Shown in pieces: positions 47,383-58,690 of a DNA stretch of 64,000 bases. Below the pieces are notes generated by a model, which searched no databases, was not told the origin of the DNA, and was given only the letters and a program-made list of their open reading frames with translations. Location: positions 2,914,001-2,978,000 of the forward strand of contig NC_089564.1 in assembly GCF_040115645.1 (NCBI RefSeq). Direction: 5' to 3'. Source of the DNA: Euwallacea fornicatus (Eukaryota > Arthropoda > Insecta > Coleoptera > Curculionidae). Positions within the stretch are counted from its first letter, which is position 1. Each line of letters starts with the position of its first letter. The position numbers and the translations under genes were made by a program.

Positions 47383-48143
47383 TACAGGGGGTCTCTCACG
47401 TAAATGTTGCCCTAACATTTTTTTTGCACGTTTCTTCATTTTTGATTTGAATTACTGAATTGCAAATACTTTTAAGTAAAAAAAATTTGTTATTTCATCT
47501 CGTTAGGATACACCGTTTTTCAGAAAAATTGTTTCTTTACGAACTGCTGCACGATTGTGTGGACATCGAAATGCATTTTAATAAACACGGTAGGCACCTT
47601 TGTAATATAAGTATTTTTTTACCAGCCAGTAATGAGAAAACTAATATTTTTAAGGATTTATCATTTATTCATAATAAATGTTGAAAGTGGTCTCCGTTCA
47701 TATACAGGGTGGTCCAATAAGAGCGTCTCGGACGATTATGGCTTTATTAATGTTTTTGATGGAAAATTGTTTTTACGCTTATGTGCACGACCTTATAGGG
47801 CATATTTTAAAAATTTTGTCATTTATACAGGGTGCTCAAAAAAAGGATATAATGCAAACTTACGTTTTTTAAATCTAACACCCTATATTTTTTTAAATAT
47901 TCGAAATTAGAATATATATGTATATGAATTCTCCCGCTCTTTTCTTTATATATTTTGATGTTTATTTAATCGTGTTTCGATTTATAAAAATTAATTGTTT
48001 TGAAAAATTATCTATTCTAATGAGATAAAATAAAAGGACCTTTTTTACTAAAACATATTTGAGATTCAGTAGTTTGATTTCAAAAATCAGAAAATATCAC
48101 CAACAAACAGGTAGGCCAACATTTACGTAGAAAACCTCGTGTA
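47383..48143. mobile_element. probable 761 bp TIR element
   Basis: The left end TACAGGGGGTCTCTCACGTA and right end (reverse complement) TACACGAGGTTTTCTACGTA share about 29 bases including acgtaaatgttg. Two more TACAGGGTG motifs occur inside (about 47703 and 47826), suggesting further insertions or inner repeats. The flanks do not show a clear TA pair, so the ends are less certain than for other elements. Confidence 0.5.
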
Positions 48144-48411
48144 TACGACGCCCTTGGCTAAAATCTGCAATAATTAATACAAAAAAAATTGTTAATTAAA
48201 GTTATTATAGTATAGTGATTTTCATAATATTAGTGAAAATCGTTTCGAAAATATTGCGGAAAAACCATCTTCAGAGTTTCCCCTTTAAGGGGTTCTAGTC
48301 CCTTTAAGAAGTAATTTTTAAAATATGTTTATAAGAACTTTTTGTGTCATTTTAATTTCTAGAATTACCTTCTAAAATACTGCAACATTATTTTCATTCA
48401 CTCCACACATG

Positions 48412-49940
48412 TACAAGGTGAATCAGTTTATACTAGCAGAACTCAGACATTCGATAGAGTACTTTATTTTAAGTTCAGTAAGTCATACAAACATGTGTTG
48501 GCAAAAGCTTCGTTCTCGACATACAGGGTGTCAAAATTTCAGATTAAAAAAAATATTTCTCACGCAGCTCCTACATCTTGTTACCTATGGTGTTTCAGAA
48601 GTTTTGACAAGTCTAAACGATTTAAAAACCTTTAAGATGATATTTCTTCGGTAGTTAGACCCCCTTTTACCGTCCTAAACTCTTCTGTGGTGTGCCACTG
48701 ACTGCTTAATCTCAAAAATGTGGGTTCACAGACACAGATTGAATTTTTGTCGTTGAATCATTAACAAATTAGAATATAATAGAACTTTTTTATGCTGTGT
48801 ATTATGTACTGATGAACCTTGTTTCACTCGACGTGGAATAATGAATTTCGAAAATGAACATATTTTCGTAGAGCAAAATCCATGTTATTAGGGCAAGAAA
48901 ATTTCAAAATGAGTTTAGTATTAACGTATGAAGAGGAATTTTTTTTAATCGTTTGTTTAGACCTTATTTTTTTACCAAAAAGAGTCAACTCGCAAAATTT
49001 CTTAGGGTTTCTAGAAATCGAGCATCCAATATATGGGAAGATGTTCCTCTAAATTTAAGGCGACAAGCTTAGTTCCAGTTAAATAGCTGTCGAGCTCATT
49101 TTGGAAGAAATGTTAGTGCTTGGTTTAACAGAGAGATGGTTAGCCGTGGAAGTCCAATCGCATGGCCAACACGATCCCCAGATCTAACACCATTGGATTT
49201 TTTTCTGTAGGGTTTTCTTAAAGAAGAAGTACATGAAACTTTAATTCAAGACGTTGAAGACCTTAGAGGGCGTGTAAAGCGGGCTTGCGAAGACATCAGA
49301 GTTCAACACTTAGTTTTAACAAGGCGGTCGATTGAAACACGACATCCATTATGTGTTCAACAAAATGGAGCGTATTTTGAATATTTAATTTAAAAATAAA
49401 ATAGTTCCGGGTTATTTGTAAAGCACTAATTCCCTAACTTATTATTATTACACACTTTCATGCAATAATTTTCGGTAATTTTGTTGCACTTATCCTATTA
49501 CCCCCAATAACATTTTTTTTAATAAAATGTTTTTTCAGAAATTTTTCCAAATTACTCCAAAAAAGGTTACAGATACGATAAAACTGCAAAAGGTAAGAAA
49601 GTTTCTCAATTGAACGCGAAATCCACATTTTTGAGATTAAGCAGTCCGCACAAAAAAAATCTGGACGGTAAAAGGAGACTGCCGCAAAAATATCACCCTG
49701 TAGATTTTTTAAATCGTGTAGATATGTTAAAACGCGTGAAACATAATAAGTAACAAATAGTAAAAATTTGAATACATTATCTCAACAACTGTAGGAGCTG
49801 TGTAGGAAATATAAAAATATATCCAAAATTTTGACACCCTGTATCTCAAAAACGAAGCGTTTGCCGATATATGTTTATATGACTTACTGAACTAAAAATA
49901 AGGTACTATATCGAATGTCCGAGTTCTGCTAGTATAAACT
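48412..49940 (+). mobile_element. DD41D-type transposon relic with TIRs and inner repeats
   Basis: Arms of about 130 bp. The left begins TACAAGGTGAATCAGTTTAT and continues ctagcagaactc; the right contains gagttctgctagtataaact and stops matching at 49940, where the last about 15 bases are lost. The inner motif tacagggtgtcaaaatttc (48522) pairs with aaattttgacaccctgta (ending about 49843), 110 bases inside the left end. A degenerate transposase lies between. Confidence 0.82.
48800..49393 (+). pseudogene. degenerate DD41D-type transposase
   Basis: Readable pieces across frames: CTDEPCFTRRGIMNFENEHI (about 48807, first catalytic D), AHFGRNVSAWFNREMVSRGS then IAWPTRSPDLTPLDFFL (about 49090-49208, last catalytic D), a stop, GFLKEEVHETLIQDVEDLRG and QQNGAYFEYLI at the end. 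The N-terminal domain and the block with the second catalytic D are missing, so it is internally deleted as well as broken. Confidence 0.8.
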
Positions 49941-52900
49941 AACACATCCAACAGAAAATGATTCGTTTTTGAGCTAAAAGGGTTCAAAGTTTAGTAAAAA
50001 ACCTGTTTTTTTTTATACAGGGTTACTCAGATTTTATCGGAAAAATTTAAGAGGTTAGTAAAGTTTCAAAAGCAGAGAAAGGGGATGCGTCATTTCATGT
50101 ACGTACGATAATTAATTAAAATACGATTTAAAGCTTCGTTGCCTAAATACAGTGTGTTAAATGTCTAATATTCTTTTTATTTTTCGCTTATAGCTTTTTC
50201 AGTATTCCAGATATGAAATTCAACTTTTGAGTTTAATAATTGAATTATCAGGCTTTCAAAGTGATGCGAAGGTGCTAGGGACCCAGCTTAACCGAAGGTT
50301 GCCCGGTTGTAAACCGGAATATAGAGCTTTCCTGTGGGGGCAGTTTGGCAACTCCATCGTATCAAGAGAGTCATTCGGAGCATTTTAAATTTATCTGAAC
50401 AAATTTTATTTTAAGACGAAATTATTGTAAATGTTTCTTTAAGTTGTAGAGAAGATGCCAATTTAAGTTTATAAATTATCTTTTTTTTTTTAATTTTGAC
50501 GAAGACTGGTGACTTCGGCGTACATTCGGGGGGTAGGGAGAGGAGGGGGGGGGGTATCCTTTTTTGAATGTAATTATTTTAGATGCTTACCAATACTCTA
50601 CCCCTCAACATAACATCTGCCTTGTTATTTCCAGATATTCCCTACGTCTCAAATCGTCCACTGGTTTTCAAACAACTATGTATTTGTATACATAGATTTA
50701 AGCAATCTATATTTGTTGGTCAATAAAATTGTCTTGACCTCTTTTACTGAATTTGCTTTGATTTTCTCGGATATAGGTACAAGTTTTTAATAATAATAAT
50801 AATAATAATCTTTATTTCCTAGGAAATACGCTATCGACAGTTAGGTCTTTCTGCCCTTGTTTAGAGTATTTTCAACTCAACCTAGTCATATTTGGATATT
50901 AACATAAATTAAATTATGGATTTTTATAAGTTAAATTATGAATTACGAAAGACAAAAAGAGAAAAAAAAAAGAAATGTTACATTGGAAATTAAATTTATG
51001 AATTCTAATGAAATTAGTACAAGTTTTTATTTTGAAACGAACCTTCATTATCAGACTATACGTTAACAACTATAACACTGTGTAACATATTTAGGGATTT
51101 TTGAGTTATCACTGAATAGCGGAGATATTTAAAAACTTTAGTATGGGTGTTAATGTGATTTAAAGTTAACCCTTTTGTTTAACTCTGCATGATCTGTAAC
51201 TTCGATTAAGTTTGAGGAATGAACTGGTCATGTTACCTTGTAGACTGTCTGCAGATGATTTGCTCAAAAAGTAAGTCAGTGCTAAATTATTTGTAAATCG
51301 AAACCAAAATCATCCTTATTGGATAAAATTTGCAATAACGAAAGGAGTGAAATTCTTAAAAATGAATTCAAATTTCTAACAGATTTCAAAACGCAATGTT
51401 TGCTAACGGGCCAGGATCTGCGAAACATTGCTGTGCAAACAATATCTGGATACGAGAACGTGAATGGTGAATACAGGACTAACACAATATGAAACGATAA
51501 GAAATTAATAGTTTTCTAATGATACCAAAAAAGAATATAATAAAAATAAATAGATATATCAGAAAAATATTTGAGAATTGCACAAATTCACAGAAGTAAT
51601 ATGCAACAAGAGAAGCATTATTAGCAATGCGAGTTTTCAAAAACGTTCAATTTTTTTTCCAGTATTTTCAAATATGTATTTTGATGACCCAATCAAGGGA
51701 TTTTTAGATTGCTTTAAGCAGATTTTGAACAATTTTTTAGGTTTTTTGAAGTTAGTTAAGATGACAGATTTGAAATTTTTTGTGATTATAGCGAGATTTT
51801 CATGTAAGCATTTTGACCTTTGAAGAAAAATTCAGATATACGTAAGGATTTTGAAAATATTTTTTGGACATATTGCATGACTTTAGAAAATTTAAGGGAG
51901 CTTTAGTAAATCTCTTTCAAGTTTTCCAAGTATTTACCTTCCAGACCTAACCAAATATCAGGCTAACGAGAAACTTCATAAGATTATTCTTTCTCTGTTA
52001 ACCCAAATTGACCACGTTTCTGAATCGGGTTTAAAGGGCGAATTTTAAAGAATTGGCCTTCGATGGGCTAATTTGAAATTGCCCAAATTGCCTATGTTGA
52101 AAAGTGGATTTCTTTGATAATATCCTGGTAATTTAAGTATAATAACAAAACGTGACTGCTAAGCAATACGAAGATTAAAGCTGGACCTATAATTTCATTG
52201 ACATGAGTCTCGAGACGCAATGTTGAGAGGAAAGCAACAATGTTCATTATTCATTACGTATTTCCTTTCAATTTCTGCTTCACATGCTAATGTAATACAG
52301 AGTATTTGGCAGACAGTGCAGGACGCAGCAAAGAGTATTAGAAGGGGACTTTCTGAATTGATGTAACTAAGCATACCTATATACTAAATGTTACAGTTTT
52401 CCTGATAATTAAGTTTTTAATGTTTTTTCATTTGACCGTGTGTTTCTGCAATTAGTAAAGTGCAGAAGAACAAGCCCTTTTATCACAAAAATGCACTAAA
52501 GTTTTTTATTATGTACGAATGAATTGTTTAAATTATTTCAACCGTAAATGGCTAAAATGGCTTTGTTACTTACCTAAGACTTCATACACATGATTTTCCT
52601 AGTTTGTAGAACAGCAAAGAGCCAACTTCAATCTTGGATTTTATTTGAATGCTTAGTAATAGTACTAAGTTTATTCAAATTTCTTAAGAAATATTTAAAA
52701 AATTAGAGCAATTAATCTTAAGACTTTTAAGTATTCACCAAGCGCATTCGCCAAAACTTAAGCTAGCAGTTTACGATCTTATGATGGATATTCAGATATT
52801 CGAGGTATTTGGGTTTTTATAATTTCTGATCCGGTCTGCATACCCGTATTAAATGATACTTAGCACTATAAAATAATGATTGATTTTTGAATGTAAAGAA

Positions 52901-53023
52901 AGGAAGTATTCGGAAATTTCTTAGTTGATTTTCAAAAAAGCAAAAAAATCACAAATAATGGTACATAAATTATTAATAATTTATTTATTATGTTAAAAAT
53001 AAAAACCATCGTTCCGAATACAT
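49941..53023. other. intergenic, no gene; simple repeats
   Basis: It contains TACAGGGTTACTC at about 50020, a G-run (about 50528-50555), and an (aat)n tract at 50793-50811 followed by ctttatttcct, which read on the minus strand looks like a LINE 3' end with an (att)n tail. From 50900 to 53000 the sequence is AT-rich with no coding or repeat structure I can support. Confidence 0.5.
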
Positions 53024-53196
53024 CTACATGCTGCATTCCTCATTGGCATTGTCATACCGAGGCATTTCTCGTTTGAGTTGTTGGGCAGCTTGATTGATTC
53101 TGGCGATTAAAGGGTCTCTATTTTGAGTCTCTAGTTTATATACCAACGATTTTACGTAAATATGCAGACCCAAAACCCAAAAATTTCGGATATCTA
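53024..53196 (-). pseudogene. C-terminal fragment of a mariner-superfamily transposase
   Basis: Open minus frame without an ATG start: NFWVLGLHIYVKSLVYKLET, then DPLIARINQAAQQLKREMP, ending NEECSM and a stop at 53024-53026. The FWVLG/KSLVY/DLIARI pattern is that of the region just after the last catalytic residue in DD41D-type transposases. No other part of the gene is nearby. Confidence 0.45.
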
Positions 53197-53637
53197 GAAA
53201 TTTTTCGTGGGATAATAAACGGTTAGTTTCAGTTTTGGCAAATGCGCCTGGTGCGTACTTAAATGATTTAAGGTTAATTGCTCTAATTTTTCAAGTATTT
53301 CTCAAAAAACTTTCCAGTATAATTGAAAGACCACTGCCTAGCGGAGTTTTTAAGAAATTTGAACGAACACACATCTACCATAAGCGTTCAAGAAAATTCA
53401 CGTTTGAAGCCGACTCTTTGCTGTACTACAGACTAGGAAAACCATGTGTATGAAGTTCTAGGAAAGTAACAAAGCTATTTTCGATTTAATGGCTTGAACA
53501 ATTTAAACAATTCGTTCGTACATAATAAAAAAGTTTAGTACATTTTCGCGATAAACGGGCTTGTTTTTCTGCCCTTCAGCAACTGCAGAAAAAATATTAA
53601 AAACATAATTATCAGGAAAACTGGAACGTTTAGTATA
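53197..53637. other. intergenic, no gene recognised
   Basis: AT-rich flank left of the nested Tc1 cluster. The 72-codon frame at 53235-53453 has no ATG-supported family resemblance. Confidence 0.5.
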
Positions 53638-53968
53638 TACAGTCAGTCACAAAAGCATTCGTACACCACCCAAAAAGTGAGAATAATGGCTATTTAGTGC
53701 TTAAACTTAATAATGACATAAGGAACATACAAAACGAGATCTAATCATATTTTTTATATCATTAAAACAATAATTTTCAATCCAGATTTCATGTAAAAAT
53801 TTAAAATATCATTTTAGGCAAGTCACAAAAATATTCGTACAACCTATTGTTGTTTTTATTATTCTTTTATAAAGAATAGAGTATAGAAAAATATTCATAT
53901 TTTTGTTGACCGGTATTTCTAAAATAATAAACAACATGTTTTTACCAAATTGTGCATTAGTATTAAAC

Positions 53969-55013
53969 ATGGGTCGTAAGGGCAAAGGGTGTTCCGAAGA
54001 CATTCGAAATTTAATTATAAAATTATCCAATGAGAAAAAATCTTACAGTCAAATCAGTAAAATTGTTAATAGAAGTCGATCCACTATTCAGTAGATTATA
54101 AAAAACTAGAAAAATACCGGAAGTGTTTTGAAAAAACCACGAAAGGGGCGAAAGAAAAACTTAACTCTACGAGAAGAACGCGCACTTGTTCGGAAAATTA
54201 GAGAAAACCCGAGACAGAGTGCCCCTATGTTAGCAGCGCAAATGTCAGAAGCCACTGGGAAGAATGTACATCCTCAAACTGTAAGAAGGGTTTTACGATC
54301 GGCAGGGTACCATGGCAGGGTTCCTCGAAAGAAACCCTTTATATCAAAAGTCAACCAGCAGAAACGTTTAGCTTTTGCACAGAAGTATCTGGAAAAAGAC
54401 GAGAGCTTTTGGGCAAAGGTGTTATTTACTGATGAAAGCAAGTTTAACTTGTTTGGGTCAGATGGTAAAGGAAAAGTGTGGCGTAAAAAATACAGCTTTG
54501 AATCCTGAAAATCTGTGTCCAACAATTAAACATGGTGGTGGCCATGTCATGGTTTGGGCAGCCATGGCAGCATCTGGAGTGGGTACTTTGGCTATTATTG
54601 AGGGTAACGTGGACCAGTATAAATATATGGAAATTTTGCGGGCTAATCTACCTGTGGGTATTGAAAAATTGGGATTGGAAAACTGGATTTTGCAGCAAGA
54701 CAACGACCCAAAACATAATGCGCGTAACGTTAAGATGTGGATTGCCTACAATGTACCACGACTTTTAGACCATTCACCCCACTCACCAGACCTCAACCCA
54801 ATTGAACATCTCTGGGATCAATTAGACAAACAAATCCGCGTTCTTGAGGTTCAAAAACGAATTAAAAATAGAGAATCTCTTAAGGTCGTTTTAGAAGAAC
54901 AATGGCAAAAAATATCTGCAGAAACAACGGCCAATTTAGTTTATTCAATGCCGAGAAGGCTTAAAGACGTTATTTTAGCCAAAGGAGGCCCAACAAAATA
55001 TCGAATGTACTAA
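53969..55013 (+). pseudogene. Tc1 transposase of element A (DD34E), inactivated
   Basis: From ATG 53969 (MGRKGKGCSEDIRNLIIKLS) the HTH region reads into two in-frame stops (at about 54092 and 54107). It then stays in frame through KKPRKGRKKNLTLREERALV, NVHPQTVRRVLRSAGYHGRV and VLFTDESKFNLFGSDGKGKV. A one-base frameshift follows in the A-run of cgtaaaaaatacagc (about 54484). The remainder, CPTIKHGGGHVMVWAAMAAS, WILQQDNDPKHNARN and SPDLNPIEHLWDQLDK, is open to 55013 (GGPTKYRMY). Catalytic D, D, E are all present, with 34 residues between the last two. Confidence 0.92.
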
Positions 55014-55362
55014 AAGTGGGGAAAGTTAATTAGTTTTTATTAGTGTACGAATACTTACAGTGGCGAACAAAAGTATGGAAACATTTTCTAATTTTTAATG
55101 CAATTTAATTCCTGTACGTAGCAACAAACATCAGTCAAGAAAAAAGTTGTTTTTTGGAATATTAACTTTATCTAGAATGTGTACATAGATAAAAATAAAT
55201 ATATTAATGTATTTATCAGTCTTAAAAAAAAACAATATTGTAAAAAATGTATAAATTGACCGAATAAAAGTATGGAAACATTTTCTTCATTTTAGTCTAA
55301 TCTCAAAATTTGTTGATTAAAGTGACTATATTAAGTTTTCTGCTTCTAAGATTTTGTTGAAA

Positions 55363-56383
55363 ATGCCGAAGTGTAAATATTACAGTGCTGAGTTCAAGCG
55401 AAGAATAGTGACCGTGTTCACAAACGGAACAAAACAAATTAATATTGCAAATGCATTAAATATACCTCGGGGAACTGTTCATAAAATAATTAAGAGGTAT
55501 TTGCAAAGAGGAACAGTAGATCCAGCAATGAAATGTGGAAGACCTCGAAAAACAACCCGTAGAGTGGATAGTGCAATCGTTAGAAAAGCTAGAGTCGATC
55601 CAAAAAAATCTGCTGTGGCGATAAATAAGGACTTAAAAGAGGAATTTGAAGATATTGATGAATCGGATATAGCAATTAGGCGTCGGCTTATAAGTGAAAA
55701 TCTTCATGGTAAACGTGCAGTTAAAAAGTCACTTCTTGCAAAGCGATACAGACAAGCGAGATTCAAATTCGCCAGAGAACATAAGAATTGGACCGAACAC
55801 CAATGGTCATTAGTAGTTTTCAGCGATGAAAGTAAGTTTAATTTGTTCGGCAGTGATTCTACAGGATATGTTCGAAGACCTCCAGGACAAAGATATGACC
55901 CAAAATATTGAATTCCCACCGTCAAACATGGCGGTGGAAATGTGATGGTTTGGGGTTGTTTTACACGATCTGGTACTGGACCCACTAGTGAAAATAAATG
56001 GCAAAATGGACTCCAAGATGTACTGCGACATCTTACAAAATCACCTACTGACATTTGAAGAAGATCTACCGTTGGCATGGATTTATCAACAGGATAACGA
56101 TCCAAAGCACACCTCGCGATTAACTAAAAATTGGTTTTTAGAAAACAAAATACGGGTGTTGGAATGGCCGTCACAATCGCCTGATATAAATCCGATTGAA
56201 AATCTGTGGTACTGTTTAGATAAGGTCAGATCCAAAAACGTTAAAAATCGCGATGAATTTTGGGCAGTATTGGAGGAAGAGTGGAAGGCGATTTCCAGGG
56301 ACCTCTGTACAAAGCTTGTTGACTCTATGGGACGAAGATGTCAAGCGGTAATTGATGTCAAAGGGTATCCAACGAAATACTAA
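55363..56383 (+). pseudogene. Tc1 transposase of element B (DD34E), one stop and one frameshift
   Basis: ATG 55363 (MPKCKYYSAEFKRRIVTVFT) starts the HTH half, with IPRGTVHKIIKRYLQRG and the linker GRPRKTTRR. VFSDESKFNLFGSDSTGYV carries the first catalytic D. A TGA at 55909-55911 follows RYDPKY; then PTVKHGGGNVMVWGCFTRSG; a frameshift near 55990; then WIYQQDNDPKHTSRLTKN and SPDINPIENLWYCLDK, ending KGYPTKY at 56383. The three acidic residues are retained, so loss of function looks fairly recent. Confidence 0.92.
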
Positions 56384-56524
56384 AACTTTTGAAAAACCTT
56401 TTAACAAAATAGTACATAAGATAACTTATTTTCAACAATTTGTAAGTAATGTTTTCATATTTATGTTCGGTCAATTTATAGATTTTTCACAATATTGTTT
56501 TTTTTTTTGAGACTGATAAATATA

Positions 56525-57050
56525 CTGGCGAGCATAAAATTCGAGTCACTTTAGTATTTTCGAAATTTTTGCCTTCCTAACTTCCAAAAAAATAAAAAAG
56601 GATAGCCTTTATCGATTCTGAGGTTCTTTAACCTTGTTAAGAGTAAATGGTAAAAAAAAAACACGATCCTATACCCAAATAACCGATGTATTGTACAGCT
56701 GTCCATTACCCAAGCACTGTAACATTTTTGAACACAATTTTGTGCTACCGAAAAAAAAATTATAATGACATTAATATCGCGTATTTCCCCCTTTAGCGTT
56801 TATGACAGCCTGCAAGCGTCGTGGGGGCATGCTTTCAATGAGGTTGCGAATAACATCCTGGGGTAGGTTCTCCCATATTTCCTGAAGAAATTCTCGCAAT
56901 TCCCTAGCCGTTCTTGGAGCGGGTACATGACTGCGAAGACGTCTTCCCATCTCGTCCCAAACATGTTCTATGGGATTTATATATCACTTCTCTTTCAATA
57001 CATTTATATTTGAAAATTTCGAAGTGACCCGAATTTTATGCTCGCCAGTG
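56525..57050 (-). mobile_element. innermost Tc1-derived element (C), 526 bp, internally deleted, inserted in B
   Basis: The left end CTGGCGAGCATAAAATTCGA lacks the first CA that the right end has (reverse complement CACTGGCGAGCATAAAATTC). TA flanks both sides (56523-56524, 57051-57052). Removing C rejoins the right inverted repeat of B (agactgataaata + ttaatatattta), which then mirrors B's left arm at 55200-55225. C keeps only the transposase C-terminus, on the minus strand. Confidence 0.9.
56771..56977 (-). pseudogene. C-terminal remnant of a Tc1 transposase in element C
   Basis: Minus-strand frame opening NPIEHVWDEMGRRLRSHVPA (the catalytic E block) and running through AREFL-type sequence, QEIWENLPQDVIRNLIESMP and PRRLQAVINAKGGNTRY to a stop at 56771-56773. 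About 68 codons are open with no lesion. Everything upstream of the last catalytic residue is deleted. Confidence 0.88.
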
Positions 57051-57393
57051 TATATTAATATATTTATTATTAGTTATGTACATGTTCTAGATATAGCAGA
57101 TATTCCAAAAAAGGACTTTTTTCTTGACGGATATTTATTGTTACGTGTTGAATAAAATTGCTTTAAAAAATAGAAAATGTTTCCATACTTTTGTTCGCCA
57201 CTGTATGTGACCTGCCGGAAATGATATTTTACTTTTATTCTTAGAATCTAAGTTAAAATTTAATGTTTAAGTTGCAATAAACGAAATAAATGGGCTGTTT
57301 TCACCTGTTCCATATGCCAATTTCTATTTGTAATCCCAAGTAATTGTAATATTAACAATTTAGGTGGTGTCCGAATAATTTTGTCACTGACTG

Positions 57394-58690
57394 TGGGTAT
57401 GCCCAGCTAAATCAATTCAGAATGACCTCCTCTAACGCTTTATTCGGTGTTGTGCACTACCGACCAAACACCCGGTGCAGTAACTTTCAACGGAATAAGC
57501 ATCCTAAGAATACGTCTTACGGCGTCAGTTCACGAAACTGTAAATTTAATTTTATCGTATATGAAACTTCGCATTTCTATCTAAAAATAATAAATATAAT
57601 TTACCCAATTTTCGTTAGGGCCTAAGATTAATTTAGGTTCGAAGCTTTGCAACATCGACCTTAAACGGGTCAAAGACAACGCGTGAGTCATAAACGATGA
57701 TAGAAGATGTCCATTATCAGGTGTCCGGTGAACGTTTTAATTTAGTGCAAAGACAAAAATTACAAAAATCTCTTTCGTCTCTCGGTTTAAAAAATATTTT
57801 GTTATTGTAGCACCGAGCAGCTTTTAAGTTAACAAAAAAATCAGTTTTAATGTCAAACCCTAATGAATCTACGAACATAACAAACGAACACTCAACCCAC
57901 CTTTTATCTGGAAATCCTCATTCTAACAAAGCACTCTCACAACTAAAAGTCGGTCATCAATATTGGCATACAAATACTGTATCAGCTGAATAGTCGTATA
58001 ATCTCCTCGGGACTAAAAATCAGGACACAAATCGCCGAAACAACCTTTTCGCGCCAATATCGACCATAAACTGTATTTTTTCCTGTCCGGAAAGCACAAA
58101 AGTTCCTTGAAACCGAAAGGTGATCGAAACTGGACTCCATTACGGCAGTTATTACGGTTTTGTTTATGTTTTATGTGCGTGCGACCTACGAAGTCTCAAA
58201 AAGGGCTAATTAGTTGATATATGGTTCAACATTGCCTGTGTTATATGTATATATAGTTATTGAATTTCCTTTCTAACAACAAACAGTAATTACTGTTAGT
58301 TCAGTCACGAAGTGTCGACCGACACTCAATTTTGGTAGTGAGACAATTGAATTAGTTAAACATGAAACGGAAGTTGCCGCGATAAACTTCGTGAAAAAAT
58401 CTCGAAATTCTGCACTGCTGCGACTCATTTTAAGCAAAATTGGAATCTGTTTCGTCCATCTTGCTCAAATTTGGGAGTTCTGTCCTCACGAGTTTGGAAA
58501 CGTCGCGACTAGTTTTTGAGATTTTGGAACTCCCACCAAGTCGTCTTGGTCGTGTTTAGAACCGCTACGCGCCTCTCGATTTAGAGCTCGACGATGTTAA
58601 CGTCGAAACCCAATTCGAGAATTAAGGCACTTTGCACGAGGATAGTTCCTAAAGTGCCCCACTTAACAATAAAAAAAAAATTGAAAATAT
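57394..58690. other. intergenic, no gene recognised
   Basis: Moderately AT-rich. An 8-bp stem (ggcacttt / aaagtgcc, about 58627-58658) is the only structure noted. If the LTR-like segment to the right is real, 58270-58690 would be its internal leader on the minus strand, but no gag or pol is visible. Confidence 0.45.

Larger units (their letters stand above)
55058..57203 (+). mobile_element. middle Tc1 element (B), IR/DR type, inserted in A
   Basis: The left end CAGTGGCGAACAAAAGTATG and right end CATACTTTTGTTCGCCACTG are flanked by TA (55056-55057, 57204-57205). The inverted repeats extend about 210 bp. A direct inner copy of the end motif (gaccgaataaaagtatggaa) sits at about 55258, mirrored at about 56449-56476, the IR/DR layout known from Sleeping Beauty-like Tc1 elements. 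Its right inverted repeat is interrupted by element C. Confidence 0.93.
53640..57393 (+). mobile_element. outer Tc1 element (A) of a three-level nest
   Basis: The left end CAGTCAGTCACAAAAGCATT and right end AATTTTGTCACTGACTG are inverted; TA precedes the left end (53638-53639) and TG follows the right. An inner direct copy of the end motif (caagtcacaaaaatattcgt) lies at about 53819. The mirror inner repeat on the right was split by insertion of element B at a TA (55056-55057, 57204-57205). Without B the element would be about 1.6 kb, the normal Tc1 length. Confidence 0.9.

Noticed and set aside
58627..58658. Stem-loop ggcacttt / aaagtgcc, considered as a histone-type 3' hairpin
   Set aside because: The stem and loop lengths do not match the histone element and there is no histone gene nearby.
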